Source of the DNA: an uncultured Muribaculaceae bacterium
GTDB lineage: Bacteria; Bacteroidota; Bacteroidia; Bacteroidales; Muribaculaceae
Length of the DNA: 7,555 nt
NCBI GenBank assembly: GCA_910584665.1
Contig: CAJUBL010000091.1
Coordinates: 1 to 7,555, forward strand
Reading direction: 5' to 3'
Positions 1 to 7,137 of this stretch are shown here, one piece after another. Position 1 is the first letter of the stretch; each line of letters begins with the position of its first letter. The notes under the pieces were generated by a model. It had not been told where the DNA came from. It ran no database searches and saw only the letters and a program-made list of their open reading frames with translations. The translations under genes and the position numbers were made by a program.

Positions 1-163
1 AGAAACTGTTTAAAATTAATATCACTTTGTTTTGGAGGATCTTACCGGCGTATTTTTGTCTGCTCTTCGGTCACGTAGCTACGGCTACGCTTCCTCATCA
101 CAAACGAAAATCCATCCGATAATCTCTCTCAAAATCTGCATCATATTAATTTATACAGTTTCT
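1..163. repeat. 163-bp imperfect palindrome with terminal inverted repeats (MITE-like or extragenic repeat)
   Basis: The first 9 bases (AGAAACTGT, 1-9) are the exact reverse complement of 155-163, and the next ~13 bases (AATTAATAT-type) also match with one inserted A. Weaker complementarity continues inward (TTTTG at 30-34 against CAAAA at 130-134, CGG at 46-48 against CCG at 116-118, ATTTT at 52-56 against AAAAT at 107-111). It ends at a perfect central hairpin, CGTAGC (74-79), loop TACG, GCTACG (84-89). The hairpin centre (81.5) coincides with the centre of the whole element (82), so it is one long palindrome. No ORF lies inside. This suggests a non-autonomous mobile element or dispersed extragenic palindrome; the target duplication cannot be judged because the left end coincides with the window edge. 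The inverted ends are seen directly; mobility is inferred. Confidence 0.75.
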
Positions 164-299
164 AAGCAATGGAAAAACTTTCTCTTTTGTTGCTTTGTGA
201 TATTATAACATATGTCATATCGGAATAGTTCATCAGGAAGTGAAATTTTTTCTCACTCCATGTCAACTAATCCTTGTGTATCCGGATTTTATCAGAGTA
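164..299. other. AT-rich intergenic spacer, no gene seen
   Basis: This spacer lies between the palindrome and the 3' end of the hydrolase gene. It holds a short AGTGA...TCACT inverted repeat (239-257) with an A/T loop and an ATCCGGAT palindrome near 280-287. Neither is followed by a U-run in the direction of the minus-strand genes, so I do not call a terminator. No ORF of credible length and no clear TAnnTTTG promoter was found. Confidence 0.5.
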
Positions 300-1358
300 T
301 CACTCCCTGACGGGTGATGACGTACGGAGGGTCACTATGCCTGTCGGCTCGAAACGGGGTAATGCCATTACCTGTATGGGAGCCTTGCATGCCTCGGGGC
401 TGTTGGTACCGTCTCCAGCCTCAATACCAATGGCAGCGAGAGCATCGCTTACAGCCGCGAGCGCCTTTTCGGGTGTATTGTTGTCATGGCTGAGATGACA
501 AAGGAATACAAACCGTAGCCCGGGATGATAAATCGATGCTATATAGGATGCCGTGACCATATTGTCAAGATGACCGTTGGAGGCCTGTATACGGGCTTTG
601 AGATACTCGGGATAGCGACCGTGGAGCAACATCCGGAGGTCATAGTTGCTCTCTATCATGAGATAAGAGGCGCGACGCATGTAATAGTCGGCACGCGAAC
701 CTATGCATCCGAGGTCGGTGGCGACAGTAAAGTCAAAACCTTGCCTGGCGATATAGAACCCGGCATTGTCACTGCCGTCATGATCAACTTCAAAGGCTGT
801 TATAGTAAAGCCTCCCAGTTCAAACGGAATTTCCTTATATATGGCATGATGGTAGTCCTTTATGCGGCGCGATACATTGTGTCGGCGCAGGATACCGTTG
901 AGCACTCTCGGCGTGCAATAAAGAGCCATATGACGGTTACGACGCAGTATTGAGTAGGCGTAACGTATATGGTCACCATGGTCATGTGTGAGAAGTATAC
1001 CTTTGACCATATTCATTGACAGCCTGTTACGCGTCAGTTCAGCCTCTACTTTCCTGTCGTCTACACCGGCATCGACGAGTATGCCCTGAGAGCGGGTGCC
1101 GATGAATGTACAGTTACCGCTGCTGCCGCTGCCGAATGATATGAACAGCACACGGTCATCAGACTCAGGGACTGCAAGCGGAGGTGTGGCCGGGACATCC
1201 CGGCGCCTGCTCTCAGACTGAGCCCTGGCGATTCTGATATGACGTTCCATACCCGGCAGTCCGGGCAATGCGGGACGCTCGATACCGGGTATATCCAGAT
1301 CGTCAAAAAGTGACGGTGCCGAATAATCGACAGATATATTTTTCTTAGAACGGGCCAT
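300..1358 (-). CDS. YycJ/WalJ-type metallo-beta-lactamase-fold hydrolase
   Basis: The predicted protein is 352 aa and cytoplasmic (no signal peptide or membrane segment). Residues 75-83 read FGSGSSGNC, the opening motif of the YycJ/WalJ group. The metal-binding motif THDHGDH is at 124-130, followed by a histidine in VDHDG (191-195), ATD (213-215), ESNYD (236-240), GHLDN (262-266) and CHLSHDNN (287-294). Together these supply the His/Asp ligands of a dinuclear metal site. Family members are proposed to be 5'-exonucleases or phosphodiesterases linked to DNA repair or cell-wall signalling; the substrate here is not known. The first ~68 residues are a charged, Pro-rich extension absent from short homologues. 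The ATG at 1358 is chosen because it lies just after the upstream gene's stop; an in-frame ATG at 1514 would overlap that gene by about 150 bp. The gene is the second of a two-gene operon with a 4-bp gap. Confidence 0.9.
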   Translation of the reverse strand: MARSKKNISVDYSAPSLFDDLDIPGIERPALPGLPGMERHIRIARAQSESRRRDVPATPPLAVPESDDRVLFISFGSGSSGNCTFIGTRSQGILVDAGVDDRKVEAELTRNRLSMNMVKGILLTHDHGDHIRYAYSILRRNRHMALYCTPRVLNGILRRHNVSRRIKDYHHAIYKEIPFELGGFTITAFEVDHDGSDNAGFYIARQGFDFTVATDLGCIGSRADYYMRRASYLMIESNYDLRMLLHGRYPEYLKARIQASNGHLDNMVTASYIASIYHPGLRFVFLCHLSHDNNTPEKALAAVSDALAAIGIEAGDGTNSPEACKAPIQVMALPRFEPTGIVTLRTSSPVRE

Positions 1359-1362
1359 AGGA

Positions 1363-2097
1363 TCAGCTGAATAACAGGAATATCGTGGGAACCTTGTCAT
1401 AATCATACACGGAACGCTTCCAGTATGAAATAGGACGCGTGACAATCGACTCGGCCTTACCCGTGATATCGCTCGCGACACACAGCAGAAAATTGGCAGG
1501 CAGGGTTGCCGCAAGCTCGGCTATGAGCTTATTGTTGCGGTAAGGTGTCTCGATGAAAATCTGGGTCTGGCGTTCATTTACGATACGGTTCTGCAACGTG
1601 CGCAGAGTCCTGGCCCTCGCTTCACGGTCTATGGGAAGATAGCCGTTAAAGGCAAATGACTGACCGTTGAAACCCGACCCCATGACCGACAGCAGGATAC
1701 TTGACGGTCCCACGAGCGGCACCACCCTGAACCCACGCCGCTGGGCTACAGCCACGACATCGGCACCCGGATCGGCTAAGGCCGGACAGCCGGCCTCCGA
1801 TATGACACCCACAGCCTCACCGCAGACGAGCGGATCAAGCATCGCCGGAACATCCTGAGGGGAGGTGTGGCGGTTGAGTTCGGCAAACGTCAGCGCATCT
1901 ATATCTATCGAGCGGTCACACTGCCTGAGGAACCGTCTCGCCGAGCGTATATTCTCGACAATGAAGTGCCTGACCTGCCTTATCATATCTATATTGGTCG
2001 CCGGCAGCACCGACTCTACAGTCCCGGTACTCAGAGGTACAGGGAAAAGATACAATGCCGGCTCAAGGCCTGATGTCGTATTCTCATCATTGTTCAT
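1363..2097 (-). CDS. RsmI-like SAM-dependent methyltransferase (tetrapyrrole methylase fold)
   Basis: This is a 244-aa cytoplasmic protein related to RsmI, the 16S rRNA C1402 2'-O-methyltransferase. Visible motifs are SEAGCPALADPG (100-111, the SDAGTPLISDPG region that binds SAM), VVPLVGPSSILLSVMGSGF (125-143), FNGYLP (150-155) and FIETPYRN (181-188, RsmI YESPHR). It departs from true RsmI at the N-terminus: the TPIGNLxD loop reads PVPLSTGTVES (20-30), and the AEDTR motif is replaced by VENIRSARRF (47-56). It is therefore probably the short RsmI paralogue common in Bacteroidales, with an uncertain target, and I give no gene symbol. The start at 2097 is preferred over the in-frame ATG at 2121 because a -7 promoter box (2102-2109) lies between them. 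The hydrolase gene follows 4 bp downstream and is probably cotranscribed. Confidence 0.85.
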   Translation of the reverse strand: MNNDENTTSGLEPALYLFPVPLSTGTVESVLPATNIDMIRQVRHFIVENIRSARRFLRQCDRSIDIDALTFAELNRHTSPQDVPAMLDPLVCGEAVGVISEAGCPALADPGADVVAVAQRRGFRVVPLVGPSSILLSVMGSGFNGQSFAFNGYLPIDREARARTLRTLQNRIVNERQTQIFIETPYRNNKLIAELAATLPANFLLCVASDITGKAESIVTRPISYWKRSVYDYDKVPTIFLLFS

Positions 2098-2101
2098 AAT
2101 A

Positions 2102-2132
2102 CAAAGGTAGTGTTTTTTCATAAAACTTTCAA
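2102..2132 (-). promoter_or_regulatory. Bacteroidetes-type promoter of the methyltransferase-hydrolase operon
   Basis: On the minus strand, TTG (2132-2130, in TTCTTGAAAG) is followed by exactly 20 nt and then TACCTTTG (2109-2102). This matches the Bacteroides -33/-7 consensus (TTTG, ~20 nt, TAnnTTTG). Only 4 nt separate the -7 box from the ATG at 2097, so transcription should start at or within a few bases of the start codon, giving a leaderless or nearly leaderless mRNA. Confidence 0.7.
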
Positions 2133-2138
2133 GAATAG

Positions 2139-2169
2139 TTTTTTCTTATGCGGTTAAAGGCTATCTTTG
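2139..2169 (+). promoter_or_regulatory. Bacteroidetes-type promoter of the lipoprotein-ABC operon
   Basis: A -7 box TATCTTTG (2162-2169) matches TAnnTTTG. The expected -33 position, 20 nt upstream, holds only a T-run (2139-2144) rather than TTG, so that box is degenerate. Initiation is expected near 2174, leaving a ~20-nt AT-rich leader without a Shine-Dalgarno sequence before the ATG at 2196. The site is back to back with the divergent promoter for the methyltransferase gene, in a 98-bp shared region. Confidence 0.6.
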
Positions 2170-2195
2170 TAGATATTATATAATTCTCATACATT

Positions 2196-3647
2196 ATGAA
2201 ACTTACAAAGATAATGACGGGCGCCTTGGCCGCCCTTGCAGCCTGTACGCTTGCTCTCGGTTCATGTTACAGCCATGATGACGATAACGTGATGTCAACA
2301 ATTCCTGATAACACCATGTGGGTTGCCAAGGTAAACGCAGACAGAATCCTGTCGAACGCCGGCATTACCATGGACGGTACCAGATATAAACTGTCAGAAA
2401 CACTTGAAGACCTGTCCCGCAATCTCAGCGGCCGCGAGCAGGAAGTTCTGGACCAGATACTGTCACTGATGCCGGCAGTCGATACCGAGAACATATACCT
2501 GTACATGACAGCCGGCAAGGAGGTCATAGCAACCTGTCTCATGGAACACAGATCACAGCTGATGAAAGCTCTGACCGAGAGATTCGGCGAACCTGAAAGC
2601 GAAGGTGATTTCAAGATCTACGAGATCAACGGTGATGTCCTGGTCATCAGGGGCAACCAGATGTGGGCCGGAGACAAAGCAAGTTATATCATTGACGCAG
2701 TAAGGAGTGCCTCAGAGAAAGGCTCGCTGGCCGATGCACCGGGATACAGCCGATACTTCGGTGCCGACAAAGCCGTTACCGTAATCAATGACTACAGGAT
2801 GCTGGCCGGTATACTCGGTAAAAACGGCATTCCGATAAACACTGACGAGATGCCCGACAAAATGGCCTGGTACATAGACCTGCAGAATGAGAGCATGATC
2901 CTGGGCGGCGTAGGATTCAGCAATGACGGCACCGAGAAACCTATAACCGACACTAAAATCAACAGGATAGAAAAGAGCGGCCTCGTATACGTACCCGATA
3001 ATGCAATAGCCACCATAGCCATGGGCAGTTTCAAGGAAGGCTTGATGTCTGAAATACTTGACGAGGCAGGCATATACGATACTACAGTCAAAGAGATTCT
3101 CGAGGGAATCAACGGTACAGTGACAGTATCGGCGGTAGCTCCCGCCGATGTCAATGACCTGTTCAGGGTTCCCGCATGGAACCTGACCCTGAGCATCGGA
3201 ATGGAAGCCGATGCCGCACGCCGGACAATGACCGCCGTGGAACAGCTCATACATCCTCAGGAAGCCGACGGTATGAAGATACTGGACTTCGGAAGCCCCT
3301 ATATGATAGGAGGCGGCAAGATCTATTACCGTTACTTTGAAGACGGATATCTCGCTGCCGGCACAATGCCGGTGAGCAACGACAACAATTGCCAGCTCGT
3401 AAAGGATATGCCGGGACAGCTGGCGGCACTGCACGCCTATGAGGGCAAGGACGGAAACATAGCCCGCGCCTTTGACATGCCGTGGGGTATCAACCTGTAT
3501 ACACGCGAGGCGGGTAACGGAGGCGAAGTAGTACTGACACTGGAAGGCAGCGACCGTCCGTTCATTGACGCCATACTCACTCTGGCAACAGACAGCAACT
3601 GGCAGCGTAACGCCATGAAGCGTCTCGGGATGATGGAGATGTTCTGA
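2196..3647 (+). CDS. DUF4836-like lipoprotein, probably outer-membrane or surface-exposed
   Basis: This is a 483-aa predicted lipoprotein. Residues 1-24 form a type II signal peptide: basic KLTK, a hydrophobic Ala/Leu core, and lipobox LGSC with lipidated C24. The next residues, YSHDDDN, put three aspartates at +4 to +6, resembling the acidic lipoprotein export signal that sends Bacteroidetes lipoproteins to the cell surface. The body begins with IPDNTMWVAKVNADRIL (36-52), and a similar segment, VPDNAIATIAMGSFKEGL, recurs at 266-283, suggesting two related halves. This layout, with later GGVGFSND (237-244) and INGTVTVSAV (305-314), resembles the DUF4836 family of Bacteroidetes lipoproteins, whose function is unknown; that assignment is from memory. 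No enzymatic motif is visible. It is the first gene of a three-gene operon: its TGA overlaps the ATPase ATG by one base (TGATG), implying translational coupling and a shared job with the ABC transporter. Confidence 0.85.
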   Translation: MKLTKIMTGALAALAACTLALGSCYSHDDDNVMSTIPDNTMWVAKVNADRILSNAGITMDGTRYKLSETLEDLSRNLSGREQEVLDQILSLMPAVDTENIYLYMTAGKEVIATCLMEHRSQLMKALTERFGEPESEGDFKIYEINGDVLVIRGNQMWAGDKASYIIDAVRSASEKGSLADAPGYSRYFGADKAVTVINDYRMLAGILGKNGIPINTDEMPDKMAWYIDLQNESMILGGVGFSNDGTEKPITDTKINRIEKSGLVYVPDNAIATIAMGSFKEGLMSEILDEAGIYDTTVKEILEGINGTVTVSAVAPADVNDLFRVPAWNLTLSIGMEADAARRTMTAVEQLIHPQEADGMKILDFGSPYMIGGGKIYYRYFEDGYLAAGTMPVSNDNNCQLVKDMPGQLAALHAYEGKDGNIARAFDMPWGINLYTREAGNGGEVVLTLEGSDRPFIDAILTLATDSNWQRNAMKRLGMMEMF

Positions 3648-4306
3648 TGTCACACACTATTGAACTGCACGACCTGTTGCCCGCAGTGTTTGCGGGCGAC
3701 AGCAGGAACAGACAGACGGTCGGGAGCCAGATATGGTGTCAGGATGTGACACTGCACGCTCCCGGGCGTTATACCATCATGGCAGGCAGCGGCACAGGAA
3801 AATCCTCGCTCGTAAGTTTCATATACGGACTTCGCGACGATTACCATGGAACGATAACGCTCGACGGAAAGGATATCAGAAGATTCACAACAGCCGACTG
3901 GAGCCACGTAAGACGTGAGAGACTGGCACTCCTGCCACAGGAAATGCGCCTTTTCGGCGAACTCACCGTACTGGAGAATATCGAGATAAAGAATCGCCTT
4001 ACAGGCTGTAAAAACCTTGTTGAGATAGAGGAACTGCTCGAGACGGCAGGGATAGCCGACAAACGTGACGAGCCGGTTGAACGCCTGAGCATAGGACAAC
4101 AGCAGCGTGTCGCAATCATAAGGGCCGTATGCCAGCCTTTCGATTTCCTATTGCTTGACGAGCCGGTAAGCCATCTCGACAGGATCAATAATGAAATTGT
4201 GTCACAGATCGTGGAACAGGAAGCCGGCCGCCGGGGAGCCGCCATAATAAGCACTTCGGTAGGCAACAGCATTGCTCTGGAAAATGCCGCTGTATTAAAT
4301 CTCTGA
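3647..4306 (+). CDS. ABC transporter ATP-binding protein (LolD/MacB-like)
   Basis: The 219-aa protein is a single ATP-binding cassette domain. In order, it has Walker A AGSGTGKS (46-53), Q-loop PQEMRLFGELTVLENI (97-112), signature LSIGQ (147-151, canonical LSGGQ), Walker B LLLDEP (168-173) with catalytic Glu172, and D-loop SHLD (175-178). The H-loop is atypical: the strand reads AIISTSVGN (199-207), with Ser where the switch histidine normally sits. Walker A starts with Ala instead of the usual Gly. The Q-loop, signature and Walker B still argue for an ATP-binding, dimerising subunit. It should sit on the inner face of the cytoplasmic membrane and drive the permease encoded 5 nt downstream. 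The start overlaps the lipoprotein stop by one base, and no Shine-Dalgarno is apparent. By family it belongs with LolD, MacB and FtsE ATPases; the transported or extracted substrate is unknown. Confidence 0.9.
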   Translation: MSHTIELHDLLPAVFAGDSRNRQTVGSQIWCQDVTLHAPGRYTIMAGSGTGKSSLVSFIYGLRDDYHGTITLDGKDIRRFTTADWSHVRRERLALLPQEMRLFGELTVLENIEIKNRLTGCKNLVEIEELLETAGIADKRDEPVERLSIGQQQRVAIIRAVCQPFDFLLLDEPVSHLDRINNEIVSQIVEQEAGRRGAAIISTSVGNSIALENAAVLNL

Positions 4307-4311
4307 AAAAA

Positions 4312-5481
4312 ATGAAAGGATCATTGGTCTGGCGTCTTCTAAGACGTAACATATCAGGATGGCAGATGGCAGGCTACAGCCTTGCAAGCCTCGTGGGACT
4401 GACTATCGTATTGACAGCCCTGCAGTTTTATGCCGACGTAAGAAGCGGCATGGATGACAGAAATCAGAATCACGATTATCTTGTGATATCCAAGAAAATA
4501 GGCCTGCTCGACCGTACAACGGCATTCAGCGGTGATGAGATAAGGGAACTGGAGTCACAGCCATGGGTGGAAGCCGTGGGAAAATTCGAGGCATCACGCT
4601 TCAGGGCCGCCGTAGGTGTCGAATTTCAGGGACACACTCTGTCGACAGAAACTTTCTTCGAGTCGGTACCTGAAAAATTTTTTGATCACGTGCCTGAAGG
4701 CTGGAAATTCGACCCCGCATGTGGCGAGGTGCCTATAATTCTGTCCCGGGATTACCTGTCACTTTACAATTTCGGCTTCGCATCAAGCCGTGGCCTGCCA
4801 CGGCTCAGGGACAACGAAGTATCGATGATACCGCTTTCAGTCGCCATAGCCGGCAGAGGCGAAATGACCCGCCTGAAAGGATATATAGCAGGTTTCTCAT
4901 CGCGCATAAGTACCATTGCCGTGCCCGAAAGTTTCATGAAATGGGCCAATGAGAAATATGGCGACACATCAGACATCCGGGGACCATCGCGACTGGTGGT
5001 AGAAGTCAGTGATCCGGGTAACCCGGCTGTGACCGACTACATGCGGTCACATGACATCGAGATAGCCGGAGACCGGCAGGACAACAGCGAGACGGGCTAT
5101 CTGCTGAAACTCATTACCGGCATAGTGATGGCTATAGGTATAATAATCACCCTGTTAGCCTTTATCATTCTGACACTGAGCATATACCTGCTGGTTCAGA
5201 AAAACCGCAGGAAAATCGACACACTGATAATGTTAGGTTACCGTCCCGGTGAAATCGCCGGATACTACTATCGTCTCATTACAGCCGCCAACTGTATCAT
5301 AATGATGTGTTCCATAGCCATATCACTGTGTATAAGACCTGTATGGACAGTTCAGCTCAAAGCTATGGACATGACGGGCTCAGACATATCGGTCACGATA
5401 ATCGCCGGGCTGGCAATCACCCTGACTGTCACCGGCATGAACCTGTGGATAATAAGAAAGCGCATCATACAAAATAAGTGA
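4312..5481 (+). CDS. FtsX/MacB/LolC-type ABC permease
   Basis: The 389-aa inner-membrane protein has one N-terminal transmembrane helix (about 20-40), a ~220-residue extracytoplasmic domain (about 43-262), and three C-terminal helices (about 265-296, 322-342 and 359-382). This is the four-helix topology of type VII ABC permeases such as MacB, LolC/E and FtsX. The segment RRKIDTLIMLGYRPGEI (299-315) between helices 2 and 3 matches the FtsX-domain coupling helix that contacts the ATPase. The long extracytoplasmic region would be the mechanotransmission domain working on a periplasmic or lipidated partner. No second permease and no MacA-like adaptor is encoded here, so a homodimer is the simplest arrangement. 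It starts 5 nt (AAAAA) after the ATPase stop and is the last gene of the operon. The neighbouring lipoprotein is the obvious candidate partner or substrate, by inference. Confidence 0.88.
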   Translation: MKGSLVWRLLRRNISGWQMAGYSLASLVGLTIVLTALQFYADVRSGMDDRNQNHDYLVISKKIGLLDRTTAFSGDEIRELESQPWVEAVGKFEASRFRAAVGVEFQGHTLSTETFFESVPEKFFDHVPEGWKFDPACGEVPIILSRDYLSLYNFGFASSRGLPRLRDNEVSMIPLSVAIAGRGEMTRLKGYIAGFSSRISTIAVPESFMKWANEKYGDTSDIRGPSRLVVEVSDPGNPAVTDYMRSHDIEIAGDRQDNSETGYLLKLITGIVMAIGIIITLLAFIILTLSIYLLVQKNRRKIDTLIMLGYRPGEIAGYYYRLITAANCIIMMCSIAISLCIRPVWTVQLKAMDMTGSDISVTIIAGLAITLTVTGMNLWIIRKRIIQNK

Positions 5482-5498
5482 GACGCGCTGTACCCTGA

Positions 5499-5522
5499 CG
5501 GAGCCTTAACAACAGAACTCCG
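5499..5522. terminator. weak stem-loop between convergent genes, possible bidirectional terminator
   Basis: CGGAG (5499-5503) and CTCCG (5518-5522) can pair around a 14-nt loop in the 53-bp gap between the stops of the permease and nadB genes. The position suits a bidirectional terminator. The stem is only 5 bp and there is no clean U-tract on either side, so support is mostly positional. Confidence 0.25.
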
Positions 5523-5534
5523 GATAGTATTCAA

Positions 5535-7103
5535 TTATTGCTTTACAGGCGGATAGTCGACCGTATAGTGCAGACCGCGGCTCTCCTTGCGCTCCTTGGC
5601 CTGACGCATTATAAGGTAACCGACATTGATGATGTTACGCAGCTCGCAGATCTCACGCGATGCCTTTGACTCCTTGAACAGACGTTCTGTCTCCTCATAT
5701 AGGATATCGAGGCGATTCCAGGCACGGTCAAGACGCAGATTACTCCTCACTATACCCACATAAGTACCCATAATCTGGTTCACCTCCTTGATACTCTGTG
5801 TGATGAGCACCATCTCCTCGGGGTGACGTGTACCCTCATCATTCCAGGCTGGGACATCCTCACGCAACTCGTAGCCCTGGACATGGGTAAGAGCATGCCG
5901 GGCGGCGGCATCGGCATAAACCACAGCCTCGATAAGAGAATTGGAAGCCAGACGGTTCCCGCCGTGCAAGCCCGTACAGGAGCATTCTCCCACGGCATAA
6001 AGCCTGTTGATTGACGACTGAGCATTGCCATCGACTTTTATACCGCCACACAGGTAGTGGGCGGCAGGAGCTACCGGAATATAATCCCTGGTTATATCAA
6101 TACCGAGCTCGAGACATTTGCGATAGATATTAGGGAAATGATGACGGGTCTCCTCAGGATCCTTATGGGTTACGTCAAGATACACATGATCGTCACCATA
6201 CTGCTTCATCTCACTGTCGATAGCACGGGCCACTATGTCACGCGGGGCAAGCGACAGACGGGGATCATACTTGTGCATGAACTCCTCGCCGCGCATATTA
6301 CGCAACACACCGCCATAGCCTCTCATAGCCTCGGTGATGAGAAATGACGGACGGTCACCCGGATGGAACAGAGCTGTGGGATGGAACTGAATGAACTCCA
6401 TATCCCTGACCGTACCCTTGGCACGATATACCATGGCAATACCGTCGCCGGTAGCTACAAGCGGATTGGTGGTAGTCTGATAGACAGCACCTACTCCGCC
6501 GGTTGCCATCAGGGTCACACGCGACAGGAAAGTATCTACGACACCCTCGGGCGTCAGCACATAGGCACCATAGCAGGTGATATCGGGTGTACGCCGTGTC
6601 ACTATCTTTCCAAGGTGATGCTGGGTGATTATCTCTATAGCGAAATGATTCTCATAGACATCTATCTCAGGATTAGCTCTGACAGCCCTTATGAGACTCT
6701 GCTGGATCTCATAACCGGTATTGTCGGCATGATGAAGAATGCGGAACTCCGAGTGCCCCCCCTCGCGGTGAAGATCAAAAGTACCGTCATCCTTTCTGTC
6801 AAAGTTCACACCCCACCCGATAAGCTGCCTGATCTGACCGGGAGCCTCGGTCACAACCTTTGTCACAGCCTCACGGTCACTGAGAAAGTCTCCGGCAATA
6901 ATCGTGTCCTCGATATGTTTGTCAAAATTGTCCACCTCGAGATTTGTCACAGAAGCCACACCACCCTGTGCAAGGGCCGTATTGGCTTCATCGAGAGTTG
7001 TTTTACAGATAAGAGCCACACGGCCCTTACCTGCCACTTTAAGAGCGAAACTCATGCCGGCTATACCCGAACCTATTACAAGATAATCATACTTACGTGT
7101 CAT
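5535..7103 (-). CDS. nadB: L-aspartate oxidase
   Basis: The 522-aa protein is full length for NadB, the FAD enzyme that oxidises L-aspartate to iminoaspartate for quinolinate synthase (NadA), the first step of de novo NAD synthesis. It has the FAD-binding GSGIAGMSFA (11-20), NTALAQGG (41-48), REGGHS (113-118), ATGGVGAVYQTTTNP (200-214), FIQFHPTAL (237-245), PRDIVARAID (287-296), PAAHYLCGG (346-354), and GECSCTGLHGGNRLASNSLIE (372-392). H241, R288, H349 and R384 align with the active-site His244, Arg290, His351 and Arg386 of E. coli NadB, which separates it from the related succinate dehydrogenase/fumarate reductase flavoproteins together with its soluble helical C-terminus. nadA and nadC are not in the window. 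It is preceded by its own promoter and converges on the ABC operon. Confidence 0.97.
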   Translation of the reverse strand: MTRKYDYLVIGSGIAGMSFALKVAGKGRVALICKTTLDEANTALAQGGVASVTNLEVDNFDKHIEDTIIAGDFLSDREAVTKVVTEAPGQIRQLIGWGVNFDRKDDGTFDLHREGGHSEFRILHHADNTGYEIQQSLIRAVRANPEIDVYENHFAIEIITQHHLGKIVTRRTPDITCYGAYVLTPEGVVDTFLSRVTLMATGGVGAVYQTTTNPLVATGDGIAMVYRAKGTVRDMEFIQFHPTALFHPGDRPSFLITEAMRGYGGVLRNMRGEEFMHKYDPRLSLAPRDIVARAIDSEMKQYGDDHVYLDVTHKDPEETRHHFPNIYRKCLELGIDITRDYIPVAPAAHYLCGGIKVDGNAQSSINRLYAVGECSCTGLHGGNRLASNSLIEAVVYADAAARHALTHVQGYELREDVPAWNDEGTRHPEEMVLITQSIKEVNQIMGTYVGIVRSNLRLDRAWNRLDILYEETERLFKESKASREICELRNIINVGYLIMRQAKERKESRGLHYTVDYPPVKQ

Positions 7104-7137
7104 ATTTACAGAGTGAAGCCTGAATGCTCCGACACCG

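Noticed and set aside
239..257. The AGTGA...TCACT inverted repeat as a terminator for the minus-strand operon
   Set aside because: The stem is only 5 bp with an A/T loop, and no U-run follows in the direction of transcription.
525..953. A 142-codon open frame on the plus strand opposite the hydrolase gene
   Set aside because: It is antisense to the metal-binding core of a clear WalJ-type protein and has no independent support.
1359..1514. An upstream extension of the hydrolase to an ATG at 1514
   Set aside because: It would overlap the methyltransferase C-terminus by about 150 bp, and the added residues are just that gene read in another frame; the ATG at 1358 sits 4 nt after the upstream stop.
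2712..3653. A 313-codon open frame on the minus strand inside the lipoprotein gene
   Set aside because: It lies entirely antisense to a gene with a signal peptide, promoter and operon context; its translation is rich in Cys, His and Tyr and matches no family I know.
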